A stretch of DNA of 64,000 nucleotides from Tragulus kanchil (GCA_022376925.1 JAIOJX010000025.1:94143608-94207607), one strand, 5' to 3'. Positions 10,321-23,106 are shown, numbered from the stretch's first letter. A program made the numbers and translations. Notes: generated from the sequence alone by a model not told the origin.

Positions 10321-12409
10321 TCATACCTCCCTGTTTTTTACTATGGAAGAAATAGGGGATGATGTTGATGGAATTTGATTTGATTGTGTTAAATAGGAAG
10401 GAATCTAGAATGACATGTGGGTTTTAATTAATGATAATAACACCATGTTACACAGAGTGAGAAACACTTAAGTCGTGTAGTACAGTATCATCCAGATGAG
10501 ACTACCAGTTGTGGCAAGATTTAGCTAAGATGTGCTCACCAGCAATCACCCACAGATGTTCTTTAACCTAGACGCTTAGAATTCATTTGTCTGTCTGCAG
10601 CTCTTGTCCAAGGAAAGAAAGTAATTTTAAGACCAAATAGAATATAATAAATTATGGATATAGAATTGGTAATCCTTCTGACACTTTCCTCCAGGGCAGT
10701 GGTGACAGCAAATATCTTACTGTTAACTCGATAAAAAACAGCTTCAGTGTGAGTACCATCTATATACACAACTGCTCAAGGTAAAAATTCAGTAAATGGG
10801 CTCTTTCACTTCATTTTCTTTGACATATATGAAAATAACCAAAGAGGACCCCTGGGTGAGGAGATGGTGGCATGTAAAAGTCAAAGGAAATGATTAATCC
10901 TTCACCATCATATACAACCTTTCTTACCAGGATCTCAACATGCTTTGATGATAAAAGTTCTGCTTTTTGCAACATTAAAGATAAAGGAAAAATACTCTGT
11001 AAGTCACATGTCTTTTTCTGGGTGTCCCTAACTATGACAGCAATACTCCACAATGTGACAGTAAGCACACTAGGTTCTCAGAAGTCTGGCCAAAAGCTAA
11101 GTGTGACAGCAAGAATGTCTGCCTCCTGTTATCAAGTACAGAGTCACTGACGACAGTGCCTGAAGCTGTGTGCATGAGCTCACCGCGTGCTCAGTGAGTG
11201 CTTGCAATCCAGAAAAGCCAAAACCCAAACTTTCACCTGACACAGAAGCTACTCCCTATTCCAATTTCAAACAGTATACTAGCAATAAAAATAGGAATTT
11301 TTGTGCAAAACATATAGGAAATGGCAACTCTCTCCAGTATTCTTGCCTGGAAAATTCGATGGACAGAGGACCTTGGCAGGCTTGAGTGCACAGGCTGCAA
11401 AGAGACAGACATGACTGAGCACTCAAAAATGTCATACCTCCCTGTTTTTTACTATGGAAGAAATAGGGGATGATGTTGATGGAATTTGATTTGATTGTGT
11501 TAAATAGGAAGGAATCTAGAATGACATGTGGGTTTTAATTAATGATAATAACACCATGTTACACAGAGTGAGAAACACTTAAGTCGTGTAGTACAGTATC
11601 ATCCAGATGAGACTACCAGTTGTGGCAAGATTTAGCTAAGATGTGCTCACCAGCAATCACCCACAGATGTTCTTTAACCTAGGCGCTTAGAATTCATTTG
11701 TCTGTCTGCAGCTCTTGTCCAAGGAAAGAAAGTAATTTTAAGACCAAATAGAATATAATAAATTATGGATATAGAATTGGTAATCCTTCTGACACTTTCC
11801 TCCAGGGCAGTGGTGACAGCAAATATCTTACTGTTAACTCGATAAAAAACAGCTTCAGTGTGAGTACCATCTATATACACAACTGCTCAAGGTAAAAATT
11901 CAGTAAATGGGCTCTTTCACTTCATTTTCTTTGACATATATGAAAATAACCAAAGAGGACCCCTGGGTGAGGAGATGGTGGCATGTAAAAGTCAAAGGAA
12001 ATGATTAATCCTTCACCATCATATACAACCTTTCTTACCAGGATCTCAACATGCTTTGATGATAAAAGTTCTGCTTTTTGCAACATTAAAGATAAAGGAA
12101 AAATACTCTGTAAGTCACATGTCTTTTTCTGGGTGTCCCTAACTATGACAGCAATACTCCACAATGTGACAGTAAGCACACTAGGTTCTCAGAAGTCTGG
12201 CCAAAAGCTAAGTGTGACAGCAAGAATGTCTGCCTCCTGTTATCAAGTACAGAGTCACTGACGACAGTGCCTGAAGCTGTGTGCATGAGCTCACCGCGTG
12301 CTCAGTGAGTGCTTGCAATCCAGAAAAGCCAAAACCCAAACTTTCACCTGACACAGAAGCTACTCCCTATTCCAATTTCAAACAGTATACTAGCAATAAA
12401 AATAGGAAT
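10203..12409 (+). repeat. Tandem duplication D4, period 1111 (10203-11298 / 11314-12409)
   Basis: Copies are almost identical. The first begins in the middle of a Bov-tA SINE, so the second copy starts with a headless SINE half. The join has a 15-base spacer (11299-11313). Confidence 0.93.
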
Positions 12410-13027
12410 CTCCTTCTGCCTGACAATATTTTAAATGATGGCACGTTTTATGAAACAAAGCTTTGAAAGCATTTTTAGAAAGAGAGAAGCTATTTATTTT
12501 TTAGAAAGTCATGGTGACAGAATAATGGAGTTTTGTAATACAAGTAAAAAAAATAATGTAGGTTCTCTTACTACTCCCTTGAAATTATGTATTCTCTTTC
12601 TTTTAAGGAACCTATACGTCATAAGAACATCCTTACGGAAAATGTTTTGTAGAAGCAGCCTTGAGGTCATTATGGGCAAATAACTGCAAGGACAGAGAAA
12701 ATGAACCCATATGCCTTTATAAACAACAGCATGCTTTCTACACGGATTCTGAGGACCACTCACGGGATAAGCAACGTCCGGGAGTGCCTGTGTGTCAGTG
12801 TACGGTCAGGTCACTCAGGATGGCTGCACTTGTGCGCTCTACACATCCCCTGCTCGACCTGTGCCTGCTTCCCCCTACTCACCTGACTTACCTTCCTACA
12901 TACTTTCCCCAGACCCCAGCTAATAACTGTTCTAAGTTTAGATCAGAACACCTCCACAAAGGCAGCTTATCAAAGGGGTGTTGAGGGGCATATTCCCCTT
13001 TTGGTTACCCTGATAACCAAGAGCCAA
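12410..13027. other. Intron sequence, nothing recognised
   Basis: Apparently single-copy between D4 and a SINE. No splice-flanked exon of HERC3 was found on the minus strand. Confidence 0.4.
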
Positions 13028-13210
13028 GTGAAGTGAAATGAAAGTTACTCAGTTGTGTCTGACTCTTTGCAGCCCCATGGACTATACTTGCCAGGCTCCT
13101 CTGCCCATGGGATTCTCCAGGTAAGAATACTGGAGTGGGTTGCCATTTCCTTCTCGAGGGGATCTTCTTGACCCAGGGATTAAACCTACCATCTGAGCCA
13201 CCAGGGAAGC
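13028..13210 (-). repeat. Bov-tA SINE, minus
   Basis: 'gttgtgtctgactctttgca', 'ctggagtgggttgccatttc', and the inverted head 'gccaccagggaagcc'. Confidence 0.88.
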
Positions 13211-14311
13211 CACCAACCAAGAGCCAAGCTGACAACAATTCCCATGATAACTGGTACCCTCCTCTCCAGTAACACAGACTGTCGCCATGTCCTTCCTGCC
13301 CTCCACCACACACGGTGGCGTGTCTCTCTAGGACTTTGCTTCAGACATGTACGAGGCCCCATCCACTAAACCGCTGATGCTTCTGTTGCTGACTCCAGGC
13401 TTTTTCTTCAGTCTTGAGGTTGGGCAAGGACAGGGCTTCCTTGGACAGGACAGGGTGCAGCCCAACAGTCAGCAAAAGATAAAAATAGTGGAAAAGGAAA
13501 AAAGAGACAAAGAACGAAAGTGTGCCATGGACCCACTTCTACCATGAGACTCCTCTGCTCACAAACTTCACAAAGCATCTTTCCCTTTTTATTATGTCCT
13601 CAACTCTATCTTCCAATATCCAGATCTCAGTATTACTCACAAGAGTTCTACCCATATCTGTCTCCCCAGATGCCTCTGATCGTGTGGGTTTCTTGGAACC
13701 CCTTCTGATTCGATTAATCAATTTTGTCTTCATACTTCATCCATAGTTGCATGTGAGACCACCCTATCACCCTAAACAAACTGTTATATTTCAAATTGTG
13801 TCTCAATTATTAAGTCAATTCAATTGCTGATTCAAAGAAATACCTACTGAATAAGGACAGTGAGAGTGAAAGAAGCAGAGAGAGACAGAAAAAGAAAAAC
13901 TCAGATCCACAAAGTGAGAGAACAAAAGAGGCAGAGACAAAAGGTACTCTAAGAAAAATAATTTTATAAAGATATGAAAGAAGAAGGTTAAGTCCCAACA
14001 GCTGCGTCTTCCATAGACTATATCAGAAACTGCCCTATGCCTGCATAAGAACATTTTTTCCCCACCAGATGTATCCAACACACAGCGCCTTAGGCGGACT
14101 CACTAGAATGCGGAAAAATTCTAAATGTGCCCCTTTTCAGGTTGCTTGCCTAACCCAGTATTAGCTCATAAGAAATGATCCACATGCTATCTTGTCCAAA
14201 ACCTGATGCAAAAGCTCACTCTCTGAAAAGTCTGAAAGCAATAATAGATATATCTACATATGCACATATATATGCTTTATATAAAGCAATCAGCAAAAGC
14301 AGGAAGGAAGA
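13211..14311. other. Intron sequence with a purine-rich stretch
   Basis: No exon seen. About 13,835-13,990 is strongly purine-rich (GAGA/GAAA). The rest looks like ordinary intron. Confidence 0.4.
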
Positions 14312-14316
14312 GAGAC

Positions 14317-14797
14317 TGTTGCAGAGAAGAACCAATTCTGACTGCATTTTAGAACTGTTTCTTTCACTTGCTTTTTGTTGCTGCTGTTGTTACCATCATA
14401 TATAATGGCCAGTCTAAAAGGACCCTGCCTCTCTGCCCGGCAAAGTGCCTTTATTCAGCTCATAGACAGATAATCTGATCCTGCCCACCTGTGTTTTTCT
14501 TTCTTTTTTTTTTTTGCAAACAAAAAAGAAAGAAGAGATTAACACATCCCTTCCAAAGGCTGGCCCTTTCCAGAGATGTTTTGCAAGAGTGAAGACCTTT
14601 TTTACTTTACTTCCTCACTGTATCTCTCTCTGATTCTATAATCAGACCCTGACAAGACGGTTATTTTAAGACATAGTCTACCATCTTCTTGGTCAGCCAG
14701 CTATCCAAATAAAGTTGTACTCCTTGTCTCAACACCTTGTCTCTTGAATTCACTGGCCTGCCATTGAGCAAGCAGAGTGAGCTTGGATTTGGTAACA
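14317..14797 (+). mobile_element. Old endogenous retroviral LTR (5' member of a pair)
   Basis: Starts TGTTGCAG and ends GGTAACA. It contains an AATAAA-like signal in 'ccaaataaagttg' and the typical LTR 3' part 'gagcaagcagagtgagcttg'. The repeat at 14,988-15,505 follows the same order with many differences (roughly four fifths alike by eye). The flank before it is GAGAC (14312-14316), matching the base run after the second LTR. Confidence 0.65.
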
Positions 14798-14987
14798 AAA
14801 TCACCTAGACCCACAAAGCCACTTTATGATCTGCCATAAATCTCCCAATTTTAAAAACATTATCAGATTCTATAGAATAATACTGTTCTTATTAGACAAA
14901 TCATTTGCAGTTAATAAAAATACCAACGTTATACAGATAAAGAAAGGGCAGCGCTTTTAGCTCTAAAAGAGTTTCGACTGAAACACC
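14798..14987 (+). mobile_element. Short remnant between the paired LTRs
   Basis: About 190 bases with no open reading frame or recognisable gag, pol or env. If the two LTRs belong to one provirus, nearly all the internal region has been deleted. Confidence 0.4.
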
Positions 14988-15505
14988 TGCTGCCAAGAAG
15001 AACCAATTCTGATTCCATGTTGGAAATGTTTCTTTGACTTGTTTTTCACTGCAGTTACTATAATCACACTTAGTGGTCTATCTCAAAGGACCCTGTTCCT
15101 CTGTCCGATTGTTAAACTGAAGTGCCAGACAGAAAGAGATAATCTGACCCTGCCCACTTGTGAATGACTACAAGAAAGAAGAGACTAATACACACCTTCC
15201 CAAGACTGGCTCTTCCTGGAGATGTTTTGCAATTCTGGAGACCCTTGTTTAGTGTACTTCCTCACTGCCTCTCCCTCTCTATTCTGCCTTTTGACTTTAG
15301 TTCCTCATTGCTTCTCTGTCTGGTTCTATAAAAGAATCCGACATCTAGACCTCAACAAGATGGTTATTTTGAGACATTAGTCTGCAATCCTCTCCAGCAT
15401 CCTCTTTATTTCTGAATACAGTGGTATCCCTTGCCTTAGCACCTCATCTCTCAGAAACACTAGGCTGTCATGCAGTGAACAGAGCGAGCCTGGACTCAGT
15501 AACTT
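14988..15505 (+). mobile_element. Old endogenous retroviral LTR (3' member of a pair)
   Basis: Begins TGCTGCCAAGAAG, matching the start of the LTR at 14,317. It shares 'gataatctgaccctgcccac', 'gatgttttgca' and the 3' part 'acagagcgagcctggactc'. It is followed by GAGAC at 15,506-15,510. Confidence 0.62.
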
Positions 15506-15510
15506 GAGAC

Positions 15511-16254
15511 AAGACTAGCCTCTATAGTAGGCTCCCACAGTCAAGATCATTTCATCATCTGAAGCTGTTTTTATGAGTCCTTGGCAAATTCTGCAGTATT
15601 TCACTTAACTTTAGTATTGTAGTTCACACTTCCCCCAAAGCTCATACTATCTGGGTTGTCTGGAAAGTCTGCATGACAAAAGAGATCACTGAATGCTACA
15701 CTAGACCATACTGGCCTCTAGCTGTCTTTTAAAAAAGCATAAAAGGATGGAAGAGGCCTGTCAGTTTTTCTGTCATTCCTATTTTTAAAAGGGAAGAATT
15801 ATAGGAGGAAGCCAACAGACATCACTTGTACAGGGTGAAGTTCATAGGATCTCTGCATCTTTGCAACTACCTACAATAAGAAGCAAAATCCAAAGTGGGT
15901 TAGTTTTAATTTCCCAACATACCTAAAACAGCATCCCCAAATTTTCTACATCTGTATCTTTTTCTGTAGCTTCAATGAACCCTTGCTTTTAGGCTCTCCT
16001 CACACACAACCCTCCTAAGTGGAGGCCACCATTCCCTCGTCTTTCTGGACATACACCACTTTTTTAAGCCAAGAGATTTTGTCTCTAGCCAATGTTAGCG
16101 TTAATGATCTCTAGATTTTCATCGTGAGAGTCTACCTTCTGTTCTAATATATACAACTCATCTAAGAACATACACTTTTCCCTATCCTTGTTTTTTATTT
16201 CACCATGTTTTTCTTTGTGTAGGCAACCTCAAATTCACTGGTGGTTAAGGTTGG
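15511..16254. other. Intron sequence, nothing recognised
   Basis: No exon, SINE or ORF of note could be supported. Confidence 0.4.
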
Positions 16255-16560
16255 CATAAGTAACTGAACAAACTACTGACCATAAGACTTCTAATACAAC
16301 AGATCAGTGAATATAACAAGAAAGAAGCAGACTCACAGACACAGAGAATCAACCAGTGGTTACCAGTGAGGATAGGAGAGGGGGGCAACATAGGAGCTGG
16401 AGAGTGGGAGGTACAAACTACTCGGTGTAAGACAGGGTCAAGGGTGTGTCGTACAATATGGGGAACGTAACCAACATTTTGCAATAACTGTAAATGCAAA
16501 GTAACTATAAAACTGTATGAAAATATTAACTACAAAAAAGAAAAAGGAATTATCCTACTT
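16255..16560 (+). mobile_element. L1 3' end fragment, plus
   Basis: L1 3'-UTR-like landmarks 'gactcacagacacagagaatc', 'agtggttaccagtgaggatag' and 'caataactgtaaatg', ending in an A-rich tail. The last part recurs at 17,576-17,700 by duplication D5. Confidence 0.65.
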
Positions 16561-18717
16561 AAAGACTATGACTTGATTTTTAAAAAAAGACTTCTCAAAA
16601 CATACGCAAACCTTCAGCTGTAAACAAAATCACCAAGGTATCACAAAGACATGTCAAAATCAACATTTACAAAACGGGACTCTTTATTCCCCTCCATTCT
16701 GCCCTACAGATTCTGTTTCCTGTTGTCCAAATTAGAAGCCTCAATACACGCATGTTATTAATGCATGTCTCTCTAGTAGGATCCATATGTAATCAGCCAC
16801 TAGCTCCTGCTGATTACATAACCAACACATGGGTGGCTCTGTGTCCCAGCTGCCTTAATTTGGCCCTCACCACCCTTTACCTGCGTTACCTCCATAGTCC
16901 CCTATGGATCTCCGCACACATGGTTCATTTCCATTCGACCACCAGTTACCATTCTAAGACAGATCAACCACATCCCACTCCACACCCACGTAAGGTCTTA
17001 AGAAGTTCCACCTCAATCCTACTGCACCCAAACTCCATCCACACACTAGCCCCCACCCCACAAGGAGTCATCATGCTCTTCATGTGTTAAATTTGAGTCT
17101 GACTCATGTTATTCCTTGTGCCTCAAATGCTTTACCCACTTGCACTCTTCAATGTTCAAAATGTAGCCTCTCCCACTAGTTCCATATCACTTTCATATCA
17201 CACATACCATAATCTGCTGCAATTATTCATTATGCTGTCCCTTCCTAGTGAGTACAGAGGACAAAAGTTACTTATTTCTTACTTATGTCCTATATCTAGC
17301 AAGATACCTGGTACACAGCAGCCTCTCAGTGTTTGTTACACTGAATTAACATGCAGATGGCCAACAATCTCACTCCTAATTCAAAAGCAAACAAAATTGA
17401 ATTTGTTTCTCCTTCAAAGAGGTAACACAGAAAATCATGCTGAAAAATCAGATGTACTTGAATTAATTTTCATGAAGCACAAAGAATTTAGTTTAAAACC
17501 TGTATTACAAATTTTTCAGCAATAAAACCACAATAAATAGTAAACATCCTTGTAACATTAGGTTATTCAACACATGGGTCAAGGGTGTGTCGTACAATAT
17601 GGGGAACGTAACCAACATTTTGCAATAACTGTAAATGCAAAGTAACTATAAAACTGTATGAAAATATTAACTACAAAAAAGAAAAAGGAATTATCCTACT
17701 TAAAGACTATGACTTGATTTTTAAAAAAAGACTTCTCAAAACATACGCAAACCTTCAGCTGTAAACAAAATCACCAAGGTATCACAAAGACATGTCAAAA
17801 TCAACATTTACAAAACGGGACTCTTTATTCCCCTCCATTCTGCCCTACAGATTCTGTTTCCTGTTGTCCAAATTAGAAGCCTCAATACACGCATGTTATT
17901 AATGCATGTCTCTCTAGTAGGATCCATATGTAATCAGCCACTAGCTCCTGCTGATTACATAACCAACACATGGGTGGCTCTGTGTCCCAGCTGCCTTAAT
18001 TTGGCCCTCACCACCCTTTACCTGCGTTACCTCCATAGTCCCCTATGGATCTCCGCACACATGGTTCATTTCCATTCGACCACCAGTTACCATTCTAAGA
18101 CAGATCAACCACATCCCACTCCACACCCACGTAAGGTCTTAAGAAGTTCCACCTCAATCCTACTGCACCCAAACTCCATCCACACACTAGCCCCCACCCC
18201 ACAAGGAGTCATCATGCTCTTCATGTGTTAAATTTGAGTCTGACTCATGTTATTCCTTGTGCCTCAAATGCTTTACCCACTTGCACTCTTCAATGTTCAA
18301 AATGTAGCCTCTCCCACTAGTTCCATATCACTTTCATATCACACATACCATAATCTGCTGCAATTATTCATTATGCTGTCCCTTCCTAGTGAGTACAGAG
18401 GACAAAAGTTACTTATTTCTTACTTATGTCCTATATCTAGCAAGATACCTGGTACACAGCAGCCTCTCAGTGTTTGTTACACTGAATTAACATGCAGATG
18501 GCCAACAATCTCACTCCTAATTCAAAAGCAAACAAAATTGAATTTGTTTCTCCTTCAAAGAGGTAACACAGAAAATCATGCTGAAAAATCAGATGTACTT
18601 GAATTAATTTTCATGAAGCACAAAGAATTTAGTTTAAAACCTGTATTACAAATTTTTCAGCAATAAAACCACAATAAATAGTAAACATCCTTGTAACATT
18701 AGGTTATTCAACACATG
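16435..18717 (+). repeat. Tandem duplication D5, period 1141 (16435-17576 / 17577-18717)
   Basis: Two copies with an essentially perfect match, joined directly at 'cacatgggtc'. The unit starts inside the L1 fragment. The right part of the second copy is also the first copy of D6, so the sequence around 17,174-17,576 occurs three times (again at 18,315-18,717 and 19,422-19,824). Confidence 0.94.
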
Positions 18718-18824
18718 TTTTGGAGCATTTTTGTGCCATTCACTCTGGTGGATACTGGAAACCTTCTATAGATCCTGGGATGTGGGGATTCCAAAATGGT
18801 CTCCTATAAATCATTTCAGCGTTA

Positions 18825-19010
18825 AAACCATCCCATGATGGAGGCAGAACAGTTACTCTAACCCCCATTTGACAGGATGAAAACGTGTGCTCAGGTAGTT
18901 TATGTGATTTTCTCAGCGTCAAAGACAGTAAGACAGAGATACAGAACTAAAAACAGTTATCTTCTGAGCCCAGGTTCACTGCTTCCTCCACTATTACATC
19001 TGTAAACTCG
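18825..19010 (-). repeat. MIR SINE, minus (copied at 19932-20117)
   Basis: Inverted MIR landmarks: 'catttgacaggatgaaaacg', 'tgctcaggtagtttatgtga', 'gagcccaggttcactgcttc'. Confidence 0.6.
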
Positions 19011-19115
19011 CCCTAGCACTCTTACTCTCTCTTAAAAAGGGATGAAAATTTCATGTTCTTCTTGATCTTAAAAGTAAAAGTATAGAGAAATGAACAGTAT
19101 GGGGTCAAGACTAAC

Positions 19116-19198
19116 CTGTTCTCCTTGCACACAGTAACTTTATCTCCTCCAGGAATTAGCTTCTTCTGTTCAATCACACCATAGCTTTCTCGACAAAT
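19116..19198 (-). CDS. HERC3: HERC3 exon E11, second copy
   Basis: Exact repeat of the exon at 20223-20305 (offset 1107) with the same acceptor and donor, created by duplication D6. Splicing both copies in series would add 83 bases and shift the frame, so only one is likely to exist in the real chromosome. Confidence 0.88.
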
Positions 19199-20222
19199 CT
19201 ATATTTAAGGGGGAATAAAGAAATGTTTCAATTTTGTTGACCACTTATCTTTCTAGACCCCAAATGACTGAGAGGCCTTAGGAATAAATGTAGTTTAATG
19301 ACTGTTTATTATATTATCACAGAACATTCTTGGGAGGAGAAAGAGTCAGAGAACAGCAGCAATTGAAAAGACAGCTTTTGTTTTGGGAAAAAAAGAGAAA
19401 AAAGTCTTTATTAGGAGGAAACACTAGTTCCATATCACTTTCATATCACACATACCATAATCTGCTGCAATTATTCATTATGCTGTCCCTTCCTAGTGAG
19501 TACAGAGGACAAAAGTTACTTATTTCTTACTTATGTCCTATATCTAGCAAGATACCTGGTACACAGCAGCCTCTCAGTGTTTGTTACACTGAATTAACAT
19601 GCAGATGGCCAACAATCTCACTCCTAATTCAAAAGCAAACAAAATTGAATTTGTTTCTCCTTCAAAGAGGTAACACAGAAAATCATGCTGAAAAATCAGA
19701 TGTACTTGAATTAATTTTCATGAAGCACAAAGAATTTAGTTTAAAACCTGTATTACAAATTTTTCAGCAATAAAACCACAATAAATAGTAAACATCCTTG
19801 TAACATTAGGTTATTCAACACATGTTTTGGAGCATTTTTGTGCCATTCACTCTGGTGGATACTGGAAACCTTCTATAGATCCTGGGATGTGGGGATTCCA
19901 AAATGGTCTCCTATAAATCATTTCAGCGTTAAAACCATCCCATGATGGAGGCAGAACAGTTACTCTAACCCCCATTTGACAGGATGAAAACGTGTGCTCA
20001 GGTAGTTTATGTGATTTTCTCAGCGTCAAAGACAGTAAGACAGAGATACAGAACTAAAAACAGTTATCTTCTGAGCCCAGGTTCACTGCTTCCTCCACTA
20101 TTACATCTGTAAACTCGCCCTAGCACTCTTACTCTCTCTTAAAAAGGGATGAAAATTTCATGTTCTTCTTGATCTTAAAAGTAAAAGTATAGAGAAATGA
20201 ACAGTATGGGGTCAAGACTAAC

Positions 20223-20305
20223 CTGTTCTCCTTGCACACAGTAACTTTATCTCCTCCAGGAATTAGCTTCTTCTGTTCAATCACACCATAGCTTTCTCGA
20301 CAAAT
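20223..20305 (-). CDS. HERC3: HERC3 coding exon E11 (HECT domain), upstream copy
   Basis: An 83-bp exon on the minus strand between an AG acceptor (above 20305) and donor GTTAGT (below 20223). It encodes ICRESYGVIEQKKLIPGGD and on to CKEN, then a split Arg codon (AG). This is the HECT-domain part that follows E10's FCLNFT in HERC3, and the phase joins exactly. The following HERC3 exons, including the one with the catalytic cysteine, were not found between here and position 1 and must lie past NAP1L5 on the left. An identical copy is at 19116-19198. Confidence 0.93.
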
Positions 20306-20569
20306 CTATATTTAAGGGGGAATAAAGAAATGTTTCAATTTTGTTGACCACTTATCTTTCTAGACCCCAAATGACTGAGAGGCCTTAGGAATAAATGTAG
20401 TTTAATGACTGTTTATTATATTATCACAGAACATTCTTGGGAGGAGAAAGAGTCAGAGAACAGCAGCAATTGAAAAGACAGCTTTTGTTTTGAAACATGG
20501 ATTTGCCAATAAATGCAATCAGAGATAAAATATGAACTCTAGAAAATAAACTTTATGTGTAGGAGGAAA

Positions 20570-20765
20570 GGGGCTTCCCTGGTGGCTCAGGGGTAAAGAA
20601 TCCACCTGCACTGGCAGACAAGTTCAACCCCTGAGTCAGGAAGATCCCCTGGAGAAGAAAATGCCACTCTAGTATTCTTTCCATGAAATCCCATGGACAG
20701 AGGAGCCTGGAAGGCTATAGTCCATGGGGTCATGAAGAGTCGGACACAGCAACTAAGCCACAATA
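20570..20765 (+). repeat. Bov-tA SINE, plus
   Basis: 'ggggcttccctggtggctca' head, 'gatcccctggagaag', then 'gtcatgaagagtcggacac'. Confidence 0.88.
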
Positions 20766-20829
20766 GCAAACAATGACATATTAGTAAAGAGGAATAATGC
20801 TTCAGTAATTTTCTTAAGTATACAGATTA

Positions 20830-20858
20830 CTCATTCATTCATTCATTCATTTATTCAA
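20830..20858 (+). repeat. (ATTC)n microsatellite
   Basis: Five or so ATTC units with one variant, at the start of the L1 fragment. Confidence 0.8.
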
Positions 20859-20869
20859 CAGATTTACTG

Positions 20870-21793
20870 AACTCTTATAACATTCAGGACACTTTGACTC
20901 CATATGACCCTCCACTCCTGAGTATATATCTGAAAAAAACAAAAATACTAGTTCGAAAAGATATATATGCATCCCAACGTTCAAAACAACATTATTTACA
21001 ATAGCCAAAGTATGGAAGCAATCTAAGTGTCCATCAACAGATGAATAGATAAAGAAGATGTGACAATATGTAAACAATGGAATACTACTCCGCCATAAAA
21101 AACAGGAAAATTGTGCCACTTGCAGCAACATGGATGGTCTTGAAGGGTATTATGCTAAGTGAAGTCAGACCAAGAAAGACAAACACTGTATGATGTCCCT
21201 TATGGGTAGAATCTAAAAATACAACAAACTAGTGCATCTAACAGAAAAGAAGCTGACTCACAGATTCAGAGAACAAACTAGTGGTTACCAGTGGGGAAAG
21301 GGAAGTAGAGAGGGACATTATAGAGGTAGGCTGTTAAGATTAATACGAACTATCAGGTATAACATGAGCTACAAAGATATATTATACAACACAAGAAATA
21401 CAGCAAATTTTTTTAATCTTTTTTTGGCCTCTAAGTCATCATTTATTTTTCACCCATCTTTATTCTTTGGCCTGTGTGGGCCTCCCACTGCAGTGGGCTT
21501 CTCTCGTCGCAGAGGACAGGTTCTGGGCACATGCGCTCCAAAGTGCTGGCTTGTAATTGGACACACAGGCCCAGCCATTCTTTGACATGTGGGATCTTCC
21601 TGTGCTAGGGATCAAACCGTGCCCCTTCCACTGCAAGGCAGACTCTTTACCCACTGGACCATCAGGGAAGCCCCAGCAAATATTTTACGATAACTATGAA
21701 TGGAGTATAACCTTTAACAATTGTGAATCACTGTACTGTACACTCGTAACTAATATAATATTCTATAGCAACTATACATTGATAAAAAAAAGA
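20870..21793 (+). mobile_element. L1 3' fragment, plus, split by a SINE
   Basis: Typical decayed L1 3' sequence ('caatagccaaagtatggaag', 'gtccatcaacagatgaatag', 'ggaatactactccgccat', 'gctaagtgaagtcagac'). It continues after the SINE with 'gtaactaatataatattc' and an A-rich tail. It is interrupted at 21,419-21,673. Confidence 0.8.
21419..21673 (-). repeat. CHR-type tRNA-derived SINE, minus, inside L1
   Basis: Inverted head 'ccatcagggaagcccc' with box-B-like 'gggatcaaaccgtgcc'. It is flanked by the direct repeat CAGCAAAT at 21,411-21,418 and 21,674-21,681, showing insertion into the L1. Confidence 0.8.
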
Positions 21794-21927
21794 TTCTATG
21801 ACTGAAATAATTTGGTTCAGAGGAGTCACTGAATTTGTGCTTTGATCTGGAGAAAAATTAATGCTAATTATGACTTGTAAACATGACAAAAGAGATAGTT
21901 ACAATTCTAAGTACAGAAAATCCTTAC

Positions 21928-21994
21928 CGTGAAGTTGAGGCAGAAAGTCTCCTCGACATCTTCCCCAGGGTAATCTAAAAGTTCTTGAAGACTC
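21928..21994 (-). CDS. HERC3: HERC3 coding exon E10 (HECT domain)
   Basis: A 67-bp exon bounded by acceptor TTAG and donor GTAAGG. The first G completes the Arg codon left open by E9 (AG+G). The frame then reads SLQELLDYPGEDVEETFCLN followed by FT, ending on a codon boundary. This is conserved HECT-domain sequence of HERC3. It is one of the exons here that is not duplicated. Confidence 0.95.
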
Positions 21995-21999
21995 CTAAT

Positions 22000-23106
22000 T
22001 AGAGAGTGACAGAAAGAGGAAAAAAGGTAAATCACACAGGGCAATAGTGTTCCTATCCCCGACACACGTCCATATTGTTTGGAAGGAAACACTATAAAAG
22101 AAAATTCTTGAATGAACATAAATCTAGACTGACAGCAAATCATCTTAACCACATCTTAAAAAGAATGTCTTACAAGCCGCTGACTTGTAAAATGCTCATT
22201 AATTGTTCTCTGTTCCTACTGACAAATCTTAACTGAATTGTAGCTTTACATCTAACACGTTGGTGTTAACCCTAGTATTTTGTGGAAGTAGATATGTGAG
22301 AAGATGGTCCTGCAGTGGTCCTACAGATTGGCTTTATTCAGGTGCATTAGAAGAATAATCCTCCCATTATTAAAAAAAAAAAAAAGCTACAAAGTCACGG
22401 CATCCACTTAGGAATCTTATTGCCTTACTTGTTAATGCAAGGGGCTCTGTGGGGTAAAGAAGTCTATTTTCTGCCATATAAAGAACACTGAAACATGTTT
22501 ATGCCAACAATGGTCGTATCGCAGCTCTAACAAGGATACATTCTTATAACTAAACCTCATTCACACTCCCTTAGTGAGCTCAGAGTCTAGCAGTTCCATT
22601 AACAAGTTGTTCAGAAAGAAAAATCATGTAGAATTTAAATCTTTTTTCAGTTAACCAGCCAAGATCATTACTTGAAATATATCATTCACAGCCAGGTTGG
22701 CAAAGAAAATAGCACACATTTTTGTCACTCTCAGTTACCAAAAAAGTAACCCTGCCTGGGTCTCTTCTATTTTTTAATATTCCTTCTAAAGTTTCTTTAC
22801 CTCTTTCTGTGCCCCACTCCCCTGTCCCACGTCCTTTTTGATTTTTCTGTACTGGTGTCCTGTACTGGTGATGTGACAGTCTCATTTCCAGAGACCACCT
22901 TAGAGACTACCCTGCTTCTATCTCCATCGTAAAATCAGTACTTTCTCTATAAAAAAGGGATGTTCCCTTCTGATGAAGTCAAAAGAATTGTACTATTTAC
23001 ACAAAGCCAAGGATATGGTGTCTTTTTACATATTATATTTCACCATATGCTACCTAAAATCAGCATAAGATTTGCTACGTAGAAACTCAGAATAAAGGGA
23101 GTTTTT
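22000..23106. other. HERC3 intron, nothing recognised
   Basis: No exon with a HERC3-like frame, and no clear SINE. An A-run lies at about 22,372-22,385. Confidence 0.4.

Larger units (their letters stand above)
18315..20492 (+). repeat. Tandem duplication D6, period 1107 (18315-19385 / 19422-20492)
   Basis: Copies match closely and are separated by an A-rich spacer of about 36 bases (19386-19421). The unit contains a complete HERC3 coding exon (E11), which is therefore present twice. Confidence 0.93.

Noticed and set aside
10563..12261. Repeated small ORFs on both strands
   Set aside because: Overlapping on opposite strands, no recognisable family, present twice through D4.
16752..18666. 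Repeated ORFs of 112 and 139 codons
   Set aside because: No domain, no splice context and intron-like composition; they recur only because the DNA is duplicated.
20838..20858. ATTC run or clustered SINEs as a CRISPR-like array
   Set aside because: Plain microsatellite and dispersed SINEs in a mammalian intron; no spacer pattern or associated genes.
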